Positions 9,173-18,885 are shown, counted from the stretch's first letter. The stretch: DNA of 64,000 nt from Parasedimentitalea psychrophila (GCF_030285785.1 NZ_CP127247.1:1511501-1575500); one strand, 5' to 3'. The notes: generated by a model from the sequence alone, not told the origin. Program-made: numbers and translations.

Positions 9173-9800
9173 AATCGAGATGATCGCGACAAATCACCAC
9201 CGGTGTGATCAATTCCCCATTGCGCACCATTTCGTTGAAAGCCAGCCCTGCTTTGTGGCGATCTCCAAGTCTGATCCAACAATCTCTGAAAGGCGATCCG
9301 GTCGTGCGCCATGTTGAGCCATTTATGCAGAAAAGTGCTCTCCGGAAACAGCTGTTTCATCTTGGCACCGATTTTGTAGATATCCTCGCGATCACCGGAC
9401 AGTGCCGCCCAGCGAAACGGGCCGATGCCACGGCAGAACAGAGGTCGAATATAGGCGGGCACAAAACCACGAAAATCAAGCGCATTTTCAGCCCCTCTTC
9501 CAGTGCCATCTGGCGGATATTGGCGCCGTATTCCACGGTTACAACGCCCATCGCGTGAAACCGGCACATGGCCTCGACCTGCAGCGCCATCGAGGCCCGG
9601 GCTGCTTTCTCCACTGCTTTGGGGTCGGTTTTGCGTTTGTCGTTCCACTCTCCAATGCTCCAACCCTGCGGTAGATGGCCATTGATTGGATCATGGGCCG
9701 AGGTCTGGTCGGTCACTATGATGGGGCACCGGCCACCCGCCTTGGCGCGGCGGTACAGGTCTGGAAAATATCGGCGGCATTGCCCAGTTGCCCCGACGAT
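9173..9800 (-). pseudogene. hutU: Urocanate hydratase (hutU) remnant
   Basis: Minus-strand segments in different frames match urocanate hydratase in order: LGNAADIF, then [63 protein letters not shown], and [21 protein letters not shown]. The frame changes several times, and both ends are missing. The 3' part stops exactly where the inverted repeat begins, in the DHLDSG motif, so the conserved end of the enzyme is lost. The N-terminal half is also absent, its place being taken by hutF sequence. It is not functional. Confidence 0.88.
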
Positions 9801-10175
9801 CTGGCCACTGTATTGGCGCTCCAGGGCCACAACCCGGTGCATATCCATATCGTTGAACAGCCCAGGGAAGTGAAGGATGTTCAGGCTTGGATGGGTGCCC
9901 GCCCGGTTGAATGGCGGTTGCAAAACGCTCCGGCCAATGACAGCGCCTGATCGCCGGGGCAAACCTGGGCGACGGGCTCTTTATGGTGCCGAACACCTGG
10001 CCCATGGTGGCGCCTTTGACATCGGTTCGGATTTCAGCGTGCGGACCTCACTGCCGGAAGAGTTGCAGCTGCTAGAGCACTCACCGCGACGACGTGACCT
10101 GAACCGCAACGAGATCATCCCCGGAGAGGGCTCGGCTGGAGAAACGCTGCATCTGGAGCTGCGGCGGCACGTTGA
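9790..10175 (+). pseudogene. hutF: Formimidoylglutamate deiminase (hutF) remnant
   Basis: Plus-strand segments match the amidohydrolase HutF. PDDLATVLAL, then PVHIHIVEQ and a GARPVEW block, run in one frame to a TGA at 9948-9950. After frame changes come ANLGDGLF and then GGAFDIGSDFSVR with LPEELQLLEHS, the metal-site Asp region and helix of the family. HutF hydrolyses N-formimino-L-glutamate to N-formylglutamate in histidine degradation. The N-terminal two-thirds and the end are missing, and it faces the hutU remnant. Confidence 0.75.
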
Positions 10176-10184
10176 AGAGAGCAA

Positions 10185-10537
10185 CGCCACCCACCGCCAC
10201 GCCCAGGTCCTGCACCTGGAGAGTGTCCGATCTTCTGAGTATGAGGAAATTGACCCATGCTTGCAATCTATAGGAGCATGACGACAGCAGATCGTTCCAG
10301 TTCGAACAACGCTTTATCAATATTCCGGCGGTGCCAGAGCTGGTCGAGGCCGATTTCAAAACGGTTGGACCCAATGAATGGCTGCTGGCGCAAGTCCGGT
10401 ATTTAAATGCCGCGCTCACCCTGTCAGCTGAGGCCGTAAATGAACAGATGGAGCGCACCCTCTGGTTTCAACAGCAACCGGTCACCTTTGTGCGGATGAC
10501 CTTTCATCAAGGGTATCGGATGAGCACACAGTACTAG
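10185..10537 (+). pseudogene. hutC: Histidine utilisation repressor (hutC) remnant
   Basis: Only the effector (UTRA) domain is left, in two frames. The first piece reads HRHAQVLHLESV. After a frame break come FEQRFINIPAVPELVEADF, VGPNEWLLAQV, then LSAEAVNEQM, and finally PVTFVRMTFHQGYRMSTQY before TAG at 10535-10537. This order matches the C-terminal domain of GntR-type HutC repressors. The DNA-binding domain is gone. Together with the hutU and hutF pieces it shows that a hut locus once lay here. Confidence 0.78.
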
Positions 10538-12111
10538 AGATTAGGATCCGACAGCAGCCGGCTTTCGTGTAACTTTAACTCTGGTCGTGCTGTCGGGCCA
10601 TATCCGTTCTGACCGTCCATCAACTCAAGAATTTCAGCTCGGGTCTCTGCATCAAAGGCATCCAGGGTTTCGGCACCGGGATGGTAGCTTTCACTCTCCA
10701 GCCCGTTGCCACAGACAATTTCATGCTGATCAAAAAGCAAATGTACATAAGTCACCTGGCGGCCATCCGCCTGCACCCGGATCGTACTGTCGTTGATCAG
10801 ATGCTTCGCCTAGACCAATACCTCGGACTGTCCAAATAGAAGTTCAGCGCGTTGCGAAGTGATCAGCACCCGATGATTGGGAGAGACCGCAATGCCTTCG
10901 TGATTGCCAAGTGCCCCAGCCGAAAAGACCACCGGCGCATCGCGCCCTTCGGCACGGCGTGAACTGCGTCCAACCCAACGCAGAGGCTGCGGACCATGGT
11001 CTCGGGTTTTAATCAGAGCGCCTATTTCCAGCTCTTCAACGGCCACCGGGCCATTCTCTGTATTGATCAATGTTCCGGCCACAAAACAAGGCGGGGAAGA
11101 CACTTCGGTGGTGACCTCCACAAAACCAACGTCCGTATTCCCCAGATCATCCTCAACCGTATAGGAAAACGTGTTGGTTTCATCCACATCGCTGTCATTG
11201 GTGATAGAAAACGTTCCGTCAGGATTCAGCGTTACCACTTCGCCGGTGGCCAGGGTAACCGATTCGCCGGCAGTTACCGGTTGGCCATTAATGTGGGTAA
11301 TCGTCAGGCTGGCCCCTGCAGTGTGAATGTCGTTATCCAGAACATCCAGATCCTCGGACCCATCGCCAGAAATCGTCACCTCGTCATCCGTTGCTATCAA
11401 ATCAGTCTGAATGGAATCGCCCGCGATCAAGAGATTGGAATCGTATTTACCATCTCCGGCGTCAGCGATAGCGATCTTGATAGTGTTTTCCTGGTCTGGG
11501 ATCACCGTCGCCTTGAGAGTCAAGGTTATCGTAAAGCCATCCATCTCAGTGTTGTAGGTATCATCGGTCTGCGCATTGTCGACATAGAGGTTCGGGTTTG
11601 ATCCATCATTGATGTTGTCGATCGAAATGTCGCCTTCACCAATGGTCAGTTCAGCCTGCACCCCGTTAACCCAAATACCAACTGCGTCATTAAATCCCTC
11701 ATTTACGTATTCCAGATACTCCTCGGAGGAAAAGGTTATCTGCATGGTCAGGGTCGAACCTTCGGGCACAAATGTTGCCTCAAACACTGCGGCGTCATAG
11801 GTTTGCACCCCGGCAATATCGGTCAGCTCGCTGGTGCCAGCCAAATGATGGTTTGTAGAGGTCCCGGCCTGGGTATTCACATCACCACTGCTGTTGGTAA
11901 TGTCCTCTGCCTGACCTGTAGATAGAATAACACCGGTGTCCGAAGGGGTAATATCCCCGGCCACCAGATCCCCATCGGTATAAATCCCCGAGGCGGAGGC
12001 GGCGCCGGAATAGCTGGCGCTAGCAATGGAAATGCCATTTCCAAACATGGCATTTGCCATATCCATCGCGCTGGCACTGGTATCAATTGGCAATTCAGAC
12101 GCGGTGGGCAT
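10534..12111 (-). pseudogene. Choice-of-anchor-L / Hint-domain protein with an in-frame TAG
   Basis: The first open part (12111 down to 10810) encodes 433 residues. It has an anchor-L beta-sandwich (FSSEEYLEY at about 128-135), an Ig-like repeat domain (DLDVLDND to about 330) and a Hint_2 domain starting at C342 (PCFVAGTLI) with the SPNH block at 410-413. A TAG at 10810-10812 then interrupts it just after SEVLV. The same frame continues without another stop through YVHLLFDQHEIVCGNGLESES to the end at 10534, aligning with its intact neighbour at 14862-16433. Total length would be 525 residues against 523. The TAG is either a nonsense mutation or a sequence error. No signal peptide is present. 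Confidence 0.8.
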
Positions 12112-12266
12112 GTTTGCTTCCTCGTTAAATGCTATTGGTCATCCTTATTCAATATGAGTTTATAAATGAAGAAATTTTGGATATTGGCAGGACTAATCAT
12201 GAGTTCTTCGACCCTGCTTCCTGTCTCTGGTTGACCCCCGCCCCCGCGCGGGTCTATGGCATCGGC

Positions 12267-12614
12267 ATGGAAAAGAAGAAAATATCCCGCCAGCAGGTTT
12301 ACACGCTTGTCGTCCAGATTGGCCGCAAAGAAGGCGATGGCCTGCCCAAAGGCGCCACCGGCGCCGCGCTGATGATTTTTGCCTCGGGCATAGATGAGGC
12401 CGAAGCGGTGCGCGAAACAGTGGCGATCCTGAAACAGGCGGACACGGCTCCGCTGGATGTCACCGGATATGGCACTCTGGCCGAGCGTGAAACCGAAGGT
12501 CACGAAATCGAGGCTGAAGAACGTGCTCTGATGCAGCGTGCGCTGGAAGAAAACTCGGTGATTGTGGCCCAGATGACGCCGTTTTTTGGCGATGACGAGC
12601 CCACGATTCACTGA
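12267..12614 (+). CDS. Hypothetical protein (115 aa)
   Basis: This is a soluble, charged protein beginning MEKKKISRQQVYTLVVQIGR and ending with acidic helices (EAEERALMQRALEENSVIV). The ATG at 12267 is preferred over the far-upstream one because coding character begins there, but no strong ribosome site is visible, so the start is uncertain. Its predicted beta-alpha-beta pattern is compact. I do not recognise a family. It is convergent with the channel gene, 16 bases away. Confidence 0.6.
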   Translation: MEKKKISRQQVYTLVVQIGRKEGDGLPKGATGAALMIFASGIDEAEAVRETVAILKQADTAPLDVTGYGTLAERETEGHEIEAEERALMQRALEENSVIVAQMTPFFGDDEPTIH

Positions 12615-12630
12615 ACATCATAAAGACGGC

Positions 12631-13695
12631 CTAGTCGCGCGCCCCAAACCACCGGCGGTAGATCACATCATAGGTTCCATCCTCGCGCAGGGCCAGCAAG
12701 GCGCGATTGACATCTTCCACCAGCGGTGAGCCATCGGGGAAAATGATGCCGTAGTTTTCCTTGAGAAACACAGATCCAACAGTGCGGCCATATCGGTAGC
12801 CTTTGTGGGTGGTATAATAACTCAGAATCGGCGCATCAAAGACCACAACCTGAATATTGCCCACCTCAAAGGCCTCTTTCAGCGCAGACAGCCCGTCATA
12901 GCCGCGATACGCAATCTCGCGCCGGTCAAGAAATCCAGCGGCGGTCGAGCCTCTGATGGTGCCAACGCGTTTGCCATACAGATCATTGACGGAATTCACC
13001 GACCCGGTAATCGCATTGACGGTCATGACTGCGGTGATCTTGGCCACAAACACCGAAACCACAAACAGCGATGAGACCACCAGAACCACACCAAACATGC
13101 GGCCAATTGGTGTGCGCGGCACGCGCTCCTCAAAGCCACCGTTCACCACCAAGTTCAGCGCCCACCAGAACGAAGGAAACCAGGCCTCTTTCAACGGCCG
13201 GTCAAAATAGGGCTGGGCCCGGCGCTCTAATGCCCACATCAACATACCACCGCCGACCAACAGCACAAAAGCTATGCCAATGGCCGCCGCCAGATCCCAG
13301 GACAACACTGCGTTCAGCAAGGACGGCGTCTGCAGGTCTTCAACCCGAACCATCATCTGCAAACCGCTCTCAAAAATCGGCTGGCTAAAGTCCATTACAA
13401 TTTCACGAGCGGCGGTAATGGAGATATTGGCAATCGCCAAATCAGCCTCACCGCGCCCCACCAACCCAAGCATTTCGGAAAACGCGTCAGCCCGGTTGAT
13501 CTCATATTTCCAACCCAACCGGTCGGACAATTCAGCCAACAGGTCGATGGAGAATCCCGCATCCCGGCCATTTTCAACAAATGAAAACGGCGGCCGGGTG
13601 ACCGTGGCAACAGTCAGTGTCTGCGCGGTCAGGGACTGACCCCAGCTCAACAGCAGAATAAAAAGAGCAGCAATAATTCGCAACAAAGGGGCCAT
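12631..13695 (-). CDS. Prokaryotic ionotropic-glutamate-receptor-like channel
   Basis: This is a 354-residue protein of GluR0 type. It has a signal peptide (1-24), then a periplasmic binding lobe 1 ([15 protein letters not shown], through about 125). The inserted channel module comprises TM1 about 133-155, a re-entrant pore loop 171-188, and TM2 about 198-222. Binding lobe 2 and the family's C-terminal end ([10 protein letters not shown]) follow. The pore loop reads [16 protein letters not shown], not the potassium filter TVGYG, so ion selectivity is unclear. It lies among Hint-domain genes and is likely a single-gene unit. The ligand is probably an amino acid. Confidence 0.85.
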   Translation of the reverse strand: MAPLLRIIAALFILLLSWGQSLTAQTLTVATVTRPPFSFVENGRDAGFSIDLLAELSDRLGWKYEINRADAFSEMLGLVGRGEADLAIANISITAAREIVMDFSQPIFESGLQMMVRVEDLQTPSLLNAVLSWDLAAAIGIAFVLLVGGGMLMWALERRAQPYFDRPLKEAWFPSFWWALNLVVNGGFEERVPRTPIGRMFGVVLVVSSLFVVSVFVAKITAVMTVNAITGSVNSVNDLYGKRVGTIRGSTAAGFLDRREIAYRGYDGLSALKEAFEVGNIQVVVFDAPILSYYTTHKGYRYGRTVGSVFLKENYGIIFPDGSPLVEDVNRALLALREDGTYDVIYRRWFGARD

Positions 13696-13762
13696 TCAGA
13701 TCATAAATACACGTAATTTCCATTTTTAGGCGGAACGCAGCCGCCGCGCAAGTGCGCAGGAT

Positions 13763-14857
13763 TCAGGCGATCCGGCGTTCGGCCAATACGGTGGCATCAA
13801 AAGACCGTAAAACCGGGTATTTTGAGCGACCATGTTCCGGTAGGCCTGACCGGTCCAATTCAGCCAAGAGACTTGCAGCGAGCCGGTTTCGGTCTCTGCG
13901 TAGGCGTCCAACAAACAGGCTTTCCACCACCGCGCCGGCGGCCAGCAGGGCGGCATGATCCGGCAGCAACACTTGCATATAGCGAGTCGTCGGCTTGTCG
14001 ATCTTGGGCTGAAAGGCTGTATGAGTCGCCAGAAGATGCCGCGCCGGCACCAATACCGACTGCTGGCCAAATAGGTATTCCACTTCGGATCCTGACAGCA
14101 CCAGCCGTTGCGACGGGGCGACGTCGATGTCCTGTAACAGGCCAAAATAGGGCGCCCGCAACCGGATGGGCTGGAACGAGCCAGCGGCCGGCACGGACCG
14201 CCTCACCACATGCAGCACCGGAACCGTGGTGCCATCACCTGTCAGCACCAGATCGCCCCGCTGCAATGTCGACAAAGCCCGGTAGCCTTGCGGAGTGGCA
14301 ATCGGCGTATGCGCCGCCAGAGATGGCATTGGTCCAACCGGTTCGATCTGATCTGACAGCGCCAGATATTGAACATCCGTCGAGACAAACCGAAACGGGC
14401 CAGGCTGCAACAGCGCCCTCAGGTCCGCTAGGCGCCAGGGTCGCGGCGCCTTAAGCTCGACAATCTGCGCCTGACCGCCGTCCACCCGTTCCAACGCCAA
14501 CCGCCCCCAACGCTGCGGCGCATCCCACGAATACGTCAGCCGCAACAGCTCGGTTCGGCCCGAATCGGTTGGGTTCAAGGTCCGATGCTCAACGGTTCCG
14601 AACTGCTCCAGAACCAAGTTCAAACCACCACCGGGGACCGCCCGCAGCGCCAATCTCACCGGCCAATCGCCGTCTTGTGCAAACAACAGCAATGGCTCCG
14701 GGCGCTGGCTGTCTGGCAGCCGCATCTCAACCACCAGCGAGCCCCGGACCAAGAGGGCGTCCGGGTTGCAGTCCCGATGTTCAGCGGTCGCATCGGGCTC
14801 AATTCCGCCCGCGTCAAATTGATTGAAATTCGAGGATGACACCGCCAGCCAAGCCAT
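13763..14857 (-). CDS. Degenerate Hint-domain protein
   Basis: This is a 364-residue protein. Residues 1-175 form a beta-rich, LamG-like sandwich. Residues from about 178 follow the Hint_2 pattern (AAHTPIATPQGYRALSTLQRG, then APSQRLVLSG, and EYLFGQQSVLVPARHLL), but the starting Cys and the catalytic His of the SPxH block are replaced (SLAAHTPI and APSQ). It should therefore not carry out Hint self-processing. No signal peptide is present. It starts only four bases after the stop of the upstream 523-residue Hint gene, on the same strand, so the two are probably co-transcribed. Confidence 0.75.
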   Translation of the reverse strand: MAWLAVSSSNFNQFDAGGIEPDATAEHRDCNPDALLVRGSLVVEMRLPDSQRPEPLLLFAQDGDWPVRLALRAVPGGGLNLVLEQFGTVEHRTLNPTDSGRTELLRLTYSWDAPQRWGRLALERVDGGQAQIVELKAPRPWRLADLRALLQPGPFRFVSTDVQYLALSDQIEPVGPMPSLAAHTPIATPQGYRALSTLQRGDLVLTGDGTTVPVLHVVRRSVPAAGSFQPIRLRAPYFGLLQDIDVAPSQRLVLSGSEVEYLFGQQSVLVPARHLLATHTAFQPKIDKPTTRYMQVLLPDHAALLAAGAVVESLFVGRLRRDRNRLAASLLAELDRSGLPEHGRSKYPVLRSFDATVLAERRIA

Positions 14858-14861
14858 CAGA

Positions 14862-16433
14862 TCAAGCGACCTTGGTTGCGGACAACAGCCGCGCTTCGTA
14901 TGATTTCAGGGTCGGCCGGGCGGTGTCACCGTATCCTTCACCGGTGGCCGGATCCAGTTCAGGAAACAACGCGCAGATCTCATCGACAACCGGCTGCTCC
15001 AACAGGTTTGTGGTCTGCGGACCCGGCAGGAAACTTTCAGTCTCCAGCCCTTCGGAGAAAATCACCTGATGGCGGTCAAACATCAGATGCACATAAGTTA
15101 CCTCACCACCGGGGCTGCGGGTCACCGAGCGATCATTGAGCAAGTCTTTGGCGGCCACCAGCACCTCGGCCTCTCCGAACAGCAACTCGGCCAGGCTATC
15201 GCGCACCAGAACCCGGTGCTGAGGTGAAACGCGCAAATCACGGTGCGACCCAAAGGTCCCCTTACGAATGTGAATCGGGGCGAAATCGCCTTCGGCCTCG
15301 ACCAGCCGGGCACCAATCCAGCGGATCGGTTGGGCGCCGTCGTCACGGGTCACCACCAGATCACCGGGCTGCAGATCTTCCACCGCCAACTCGCCATAGG
15401 GGGTGCGGATCAGTGTTCCGGCCACAAAACAAGGGATCGAGCTGACGTTGACAAAACCGGTATCAGTGTTGACGCCGTTGGACGCCGTGTAGGTGAAATT
15501 GAAATTCTCGGTGTCACCGTCACCTGTCAATGTCAGGGTGCCATCAGCGTTCAGAAGAACCGTCTGGCCGGTGTTCAGCGTCACCGTTGACCCCGCAGAA
15601 ACCGCAACACCATTCACGTGGGTAATGGTCAGCGTGCCGCTGGAATTATCAACGTCATTGGCCAACACGTCGATGGTCTTGCTGCCGCTTGGATAGAGGT
15701 TGGTAGAGTCTTCTATCGCGACAAAATCAACCTGCACCGAATCTCCGGCGATCAGAAGATTACTATCGTAACTGCTGTCGGACACATCCGCTATGCCGAT
15801 ACGGATGGTGTTTTCCACCCCCGGAATGACATTCATGGTCAGCGTCATGGTGACCGTCAGCCCGTCCATCTCGGTGTTATAAGCATCATTCGAGTTATCG
15901 AGAAACAGGTTTTCATTGTTGGTGGAATTCACATTGCCCGGGTCAGCATCGCCGTTTCCGACCACCAGATCGACCTGCACACCATTGATCCAGACACCCA
16001 CGAAATCCTGATAAACCGAGTTCTCGAACTCGGGGTATTCCTCGGAAGAAAAGATGAATTGCATCGTCATTACCCCTGAGTCGGGGATAAAGGTGACGTC
16101 TAGATATGAGGCATCATAGGTGTTGGACCCGGCGGCGGCATTGAAATCGGCATTGTTGTTTTCACCGCTGGTATTTCGGGATTGGTTGGCGTCCTGGTTC
16201 GCCTCACCAGATGAATTGGTATATTCCTTGGCCCGGCCGGTAGACAAGATGACGCCGGTGTCTCCGGGGGTGGCCCCGGGAGCAATGCTATCGCCATTGG
16301 AATAGATCGCCGAGGACCTGCTATCCCCTGTATAGTCGGCGCTGACAACGGTGACACCATCGCCAAAAATGGCCTCTGCCATCTGCATGGCACTGGCATT
16401 GGTCTGATAAGTAAGTTCTGACGCTGCAACCAT
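14862..16433 (-). CDS. Choice-of-anchor-L / Hint-domain protein
   Basis: This is an intact 523-residue protein. An anchor-L beta-sandwich (1-240, with MQFIFSSEEYPEF at about 124-136 and FVGVWINGV) is followed by an Ig-like or VCBS-like domain (about 250-330, TLTITHVNGV). A Hint_2 domain starts at C335 (CFVAGTLI), with the SPQH block at 403-406 and DRHQVIFSEGLETESF at about 453-468. The active Cys and His are present. There is no Sec signal or RTX nonapeptide, so how it leaves the cell is unknown. GAGG precedes the start. Proteins of this type are abundant in Rhodobacterales; their function is not established. Confidence 0.85.
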   Translation of the reverse strand: MVAASELTYQTNASAMQMAEAIFGDGVTVVSADYTGDSRSSAIYSNGDSIAPGATPGDTGVILSTGRAKEYTNSSGEANQDANQSRNTSGENNNADFNAAAGSNTYDASYLDVTFIPDSGVMTMQFIFSSEEYPEFENSVYQDFVGVWINGVQVDLVVGNGDADPGNVNSTNNENLFLDNSNDAYNTEMDGLTVTMTLTMNVIPGVENTIRIGIADVSDSSYDSNLLIAGDSVQVDFVAIEDSTNLYPSGSKTIDVLANDVDNSSGTLTITHVNGVAVSAGSTVTLNTGQTVLLNADGTLTLTGDGDTENFNFTYTASNGVNTDTGFVNVSSIPCFVAGTLIRTPYGELAVEDLQPGDLVVTRDDGAQPIRWIGARLVEAEGDFAPIHIRKGTFGSHRDLRVSPQHRVLVRDSLAELLFGEAEVLVAAKDLLNDRSVTRSPGGEVTYVHLMFDRHQVIFSEGLETESFLPGPQTTNLLEQPVVDEICALFPELDPATGEGYGDTARPTLKSYEARLLSATKVA

Positions 16434-16754
16434 GTCTCTGCCTCATTCCTCAATGAGACAAAACATCCGGCGCGAGGGTTTTCCCCCGTCATTTCACACG
16501 GACCCCGCCTGTTGACGGTGGCTGAAAATGTGGTCCCGCTATTACGGTGACCGCTGTGCTCGGATGCCCTGCCTCGGGTTATTTATTAACAAATCTTTAA
16601 CATGTATTACCGCCCGCTGTCATCCGGCCAGAAAAATTCGCGTCATGTCGCTGCTTTTACGCCACATTTCCAAGACAAGCTTGCCACTGCACGAATTGCG
16701 TCACCTCCAAATTCGCGCTAATCCAAGGCAACCCACATTTGCCGGAGCCCTCTG
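16434..16754. other. Intergenic region between divergent Hint and dapE genes
   Basis: These 321 bases contain no convincing gene. The left end holds the GAGG ribosome site of the minus-strand Hint gene; the right end holds a GGAG site nine bases before the dapE ATG. The middle (about 16570-16610) is AT-rich and is the likely location of one or both promoters. The short open frame crossing it lacks a ribosome site and family features. Confidence 0.6.
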
Positions 16755-17900
16755 ATGTCCCAAATCAACCCTGCCCGCCTGACCGCCGATCTGATCCGCT
16801 GCGCCTCGGTTACCCCGGTTGAGGGTGGCGCCCTGGTGCTGTTGGAAAAGCTGCTGACCGAGGGCGGTTTCACCTGTTGCCGCGTTGATCGCGGCGACGT
16901 CAGCAATCTGTTTGCCCGCTGGGGCGACAAGGGGCATGCGCGCACATTTGGTTTTAACGGCCATACCGATGTGGTGCCACTGGGGGACGAGGCCGCCTGG
17001 ACCATGCCGCCGTTTGGCGCCGAGGAGAAAGACGGGTTCATGTATGGCCGCGGTGCCACCGACATGAAATCCGGGGTTGCGGCCTTTGCGGCGGCGGCCA
17101 TTGATTTTGTCCGTGACACACCACCCAACGGGGCCATCATCCTGACCATCACCGGCGACGAAGAAGGCGACGCCGTTGACGGTACCACCGCGCTGCTGGA
17201 CTATATGACAGCCGAGGATGAGGCGATGTCGGTCTGTCTGGTGGGGGAGCCCACCTGCCCCGACACCATGGGTGAAATGATCAAGATCGGCCGGCGCGGG
17301 TCGATGACGGCCTGGTTTACGGTTACCGGCGTTCAGGGGCACTCGGCCTATCCTCACCGCGCCAACAACCCGCTGAACGCCATGGTGCGGCTGATGGATC
17401 ATCTGGCCAGCCATCAGCTGGATCAGGGCACCGCGCATTTTGATGCATCCACACTGGCGGTGGTGACCATCGACACCGGCAATAGCGCCACCAACGTCAT
17501 CCCCGCGCAGGCAAATGCGACGGTGAACATCCGCTTTAACGACTCCCATTCCGGCGCCAGCCTGAGCCAGTGGCTGCGGGACGAATCCTCCAAGATCGCC
17601 GCTGAGTTTGGTCTTGAAATCGGGGTCAGAATATCGATTTCCGGCGAGAGCTTCATCACCGCCCCCGGGCCGCTGTCAGATCTGGTTTCCGCATCGGTCG
17701 AAGCAGAGTGCGGCGTCAAACCCGAACTGTCGACCACTGGCGGCACCTCGGACGCGCGCTTTGTAAAGAACCACTGCCCGGTGGTGGAATTCGGTCTTGT
17801 TGGCCGCACCATGCACCAGGTGGACGAGAGGGTAGAAGTCGCACAGATCCACCAGTTAAAGGCAATCTACAGCCGTATTCTGACGGATTATTTTGGATGA
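16755..17900 (+). CDS. dapE: Succinyl-diaminopimelate desuccinylase
   Basis: This is a 381-residue M20-family zinc amidohydrolase of lysine/diaminopimelate synthesis that removes succinate from N-succinyl-LL-DAP. Metal ligands are visible: H70 and D72 (GHTDVVP), the bridging Asp in [10 protein letters not shown], the Glu pair in TGDEEGDA, and the C-terminal His in GRTMHQVDE. The lid domain (about 180-290) has [13 protein letters not shown]. The length is standard. It overlaps the next gene by ATGA at 17897-17900. Confidence 0.96.
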   Translation: MSQINPARLTADLIRCASVTPVEGGALVLLEKLLTEGGFTCCRVDRGDVSNLFARWGDKGHARTFGFNGHTDVVPLGDEAAWTMPPFGAEEKDGFMYGRGATDMKSGVAAFAAAAIDFVRDTPPNGAIILTITGDEEGDAVDGTTALLDYMTAEDEAMSVCLVGEPTCPDTMGEMIKIGRRGSMTAWFTVTGVQGHSAYPHRANNPLNAMVRLMDHLASHQLDQGTAHFDASTLAVVTIDTGNSATNVIPAQANATVNIRFNDSHSGASLSQWLRDESSKIAAEFGLEIGVRISISGESFITAPGPLSDLVSASVEAECGVKPELSTTGGTSDARFVKNHCPVVEFGLVGRTMHQVDERVEVAQIHQLKAIYSRILTDYFG

Positions 17901-18322
17901 GCTATTCGATCTCGGTCACCAGTGATCACGGCGCCTGTTTTGCGTTGCGGCATCAGGTCTTTGTTGTCGAGCAGGACGTTTCGATCGATGAGGAAATTGA
18001 CGATCTGGACAAACTCGCGACCCACCTTCTGGCAACGGACAACGGCGTGCCGACCGGCACTGCCCGAGTGGTGTATCAAGGCGACACCGCCAAAATTGGC
18101 CGGGTTTGTGTGCTGAAATCAGCACGTGGCACTGGTTTAGGGGCTGACCTGATCAAAGCGGCCGTACAGCAGTCCAAGGATCAACCCGGTGTCACCAAGG
18201 CCAAGCTGGGGGCGCAACTGCATGCCTTAGGATTTTATGAGAGACTGGGCTTCTCGGTCTATGGGGCGGTCTATCTGGATGCGGGGATCGAACATCGCGA
18301 CATGGTGTTGGATCTGCGGTGA
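17897..18322 (+). CDS. GNAT-family N-acetyltransferase (ElaA-like)
   Basis: This is a 141-residue acetyltransferase. The N-terminal part has the [11 protein letters not shown] block typical of the ElaA/GNAT group, the acetyl-CoA loop is [10 protein letters not shown] at about 77-86, and the C-terminal motif is [14 protein letters not shown]. The start overlaps the dapE stop (ATGA), and its own stop overlaps the next gene's GTG, so three genes are translationally coupled. The acceptor substrate is unknown. Confidence 0.88.
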   Translation: MSYSISVTSDHGACFALRHQVFVVEQDVSIDEEIDDLDKLATHLLATDNGVPTGTARVVYQGDTAKIGRVCVLKSARGTGLGADLIKAAVQQSKDQPGVTKAKLGAQLHALGFYERLGFSVYGAVYLDAGIEHRDMVLDLR

Positions 18323-18885
18323 AGCCCACGCTGATCATCATGCTGAAGCTGCCGCAGCCGGGGCGGGTGAAAACCAGATTGGGACGGGATCTGGGTATGG
18401 TTGGCGCAGCATGGTGGTTTCGCCATCAATCAACACGGCTAATCCGCCGCCTACGTGATCCACGCTGGCAGATTGTACTGGCGGTCACCCCGGATCGCGC
18501 CCTGTCGGCGCGCCTCTGGCCTGCTGACCTGCCCCGGATGCCACAAGGGCGCGGCGATCTGGGCCAGCGGATGGCGCGGATGCTGGCAGCGATGCCAAGG
18601 GGCCCGGCTTGTCTGATTGGAGCGGATATTCCCGACATCTCCCGCAAACACATCGCCCGCGCCTTTAGCGCGCTGGGGAATCACGATGCAGCCTTTGGCC
18701 CGGCGCTGGATGGTGGCTATTGGCTGGTGGGGCTGAAACACCCGCAACGCCAGCCGCGTGGCATCTTCACCGATGTCCGCTGGTCCAGTGAACATGCGCT
18801 GAGCGACAGCCTGGCCAGTTTGCCCGGATACCGCATTGCTCTGACGGACAGCCTGCGCGACGTGGACACAATCGCCGATCTGTAA
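18319..18885 (+). CDS. DUF2064 / TIGR04282-type transferase
   Basis: This is a 188-residue protein with a nucleotide-diphospho-sugar-transferase-like fold. It starts with GTG at 18319, overlapping the TGA of the acetyltransferase. KLPQPGRVKTRLG near the N terminus, CLIGADIPDIS and AFGPALDGGYWLVGL are the conserved blocks of DUF2064. Family members include ArsG-type arsenosugar transferases, but no arsenic genes are nearby, so the substrate is open. It is the last gene of the dapE unit. Confidence 0.85.
   Translation: MKPTLIIMLKLPQPGRVKTRLGRDLGMVGAAWWFRHQSTRLIRRLRDPRWQIVLAVTPDRALSARLWPADLPRMPQGRGDLGQRMARMLAAMPRGPACLIGADIPDISRKHIARAFSALGNHDAAFGPALDGGYWLVGLKHPQRQPRGIFTDVRWSSEHALSDSLASLPGYRIALTDSLRDVDTIADL

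Noticed and set aside
9675-9950. An intact 91-codon plus-strand gene
   Set aside because: Only its second half resembles a protein (HutF); the first half is the antisense of hutU. It is a junction of two pseudogenes, not a gene.
16528-16755. A 75-codon plus-strand frame before dapE
   Set aside because: It lacks a ribosome site, is Cys- and Arg-rich, and overlaps the likely promoter and dapE ribosome-site region.
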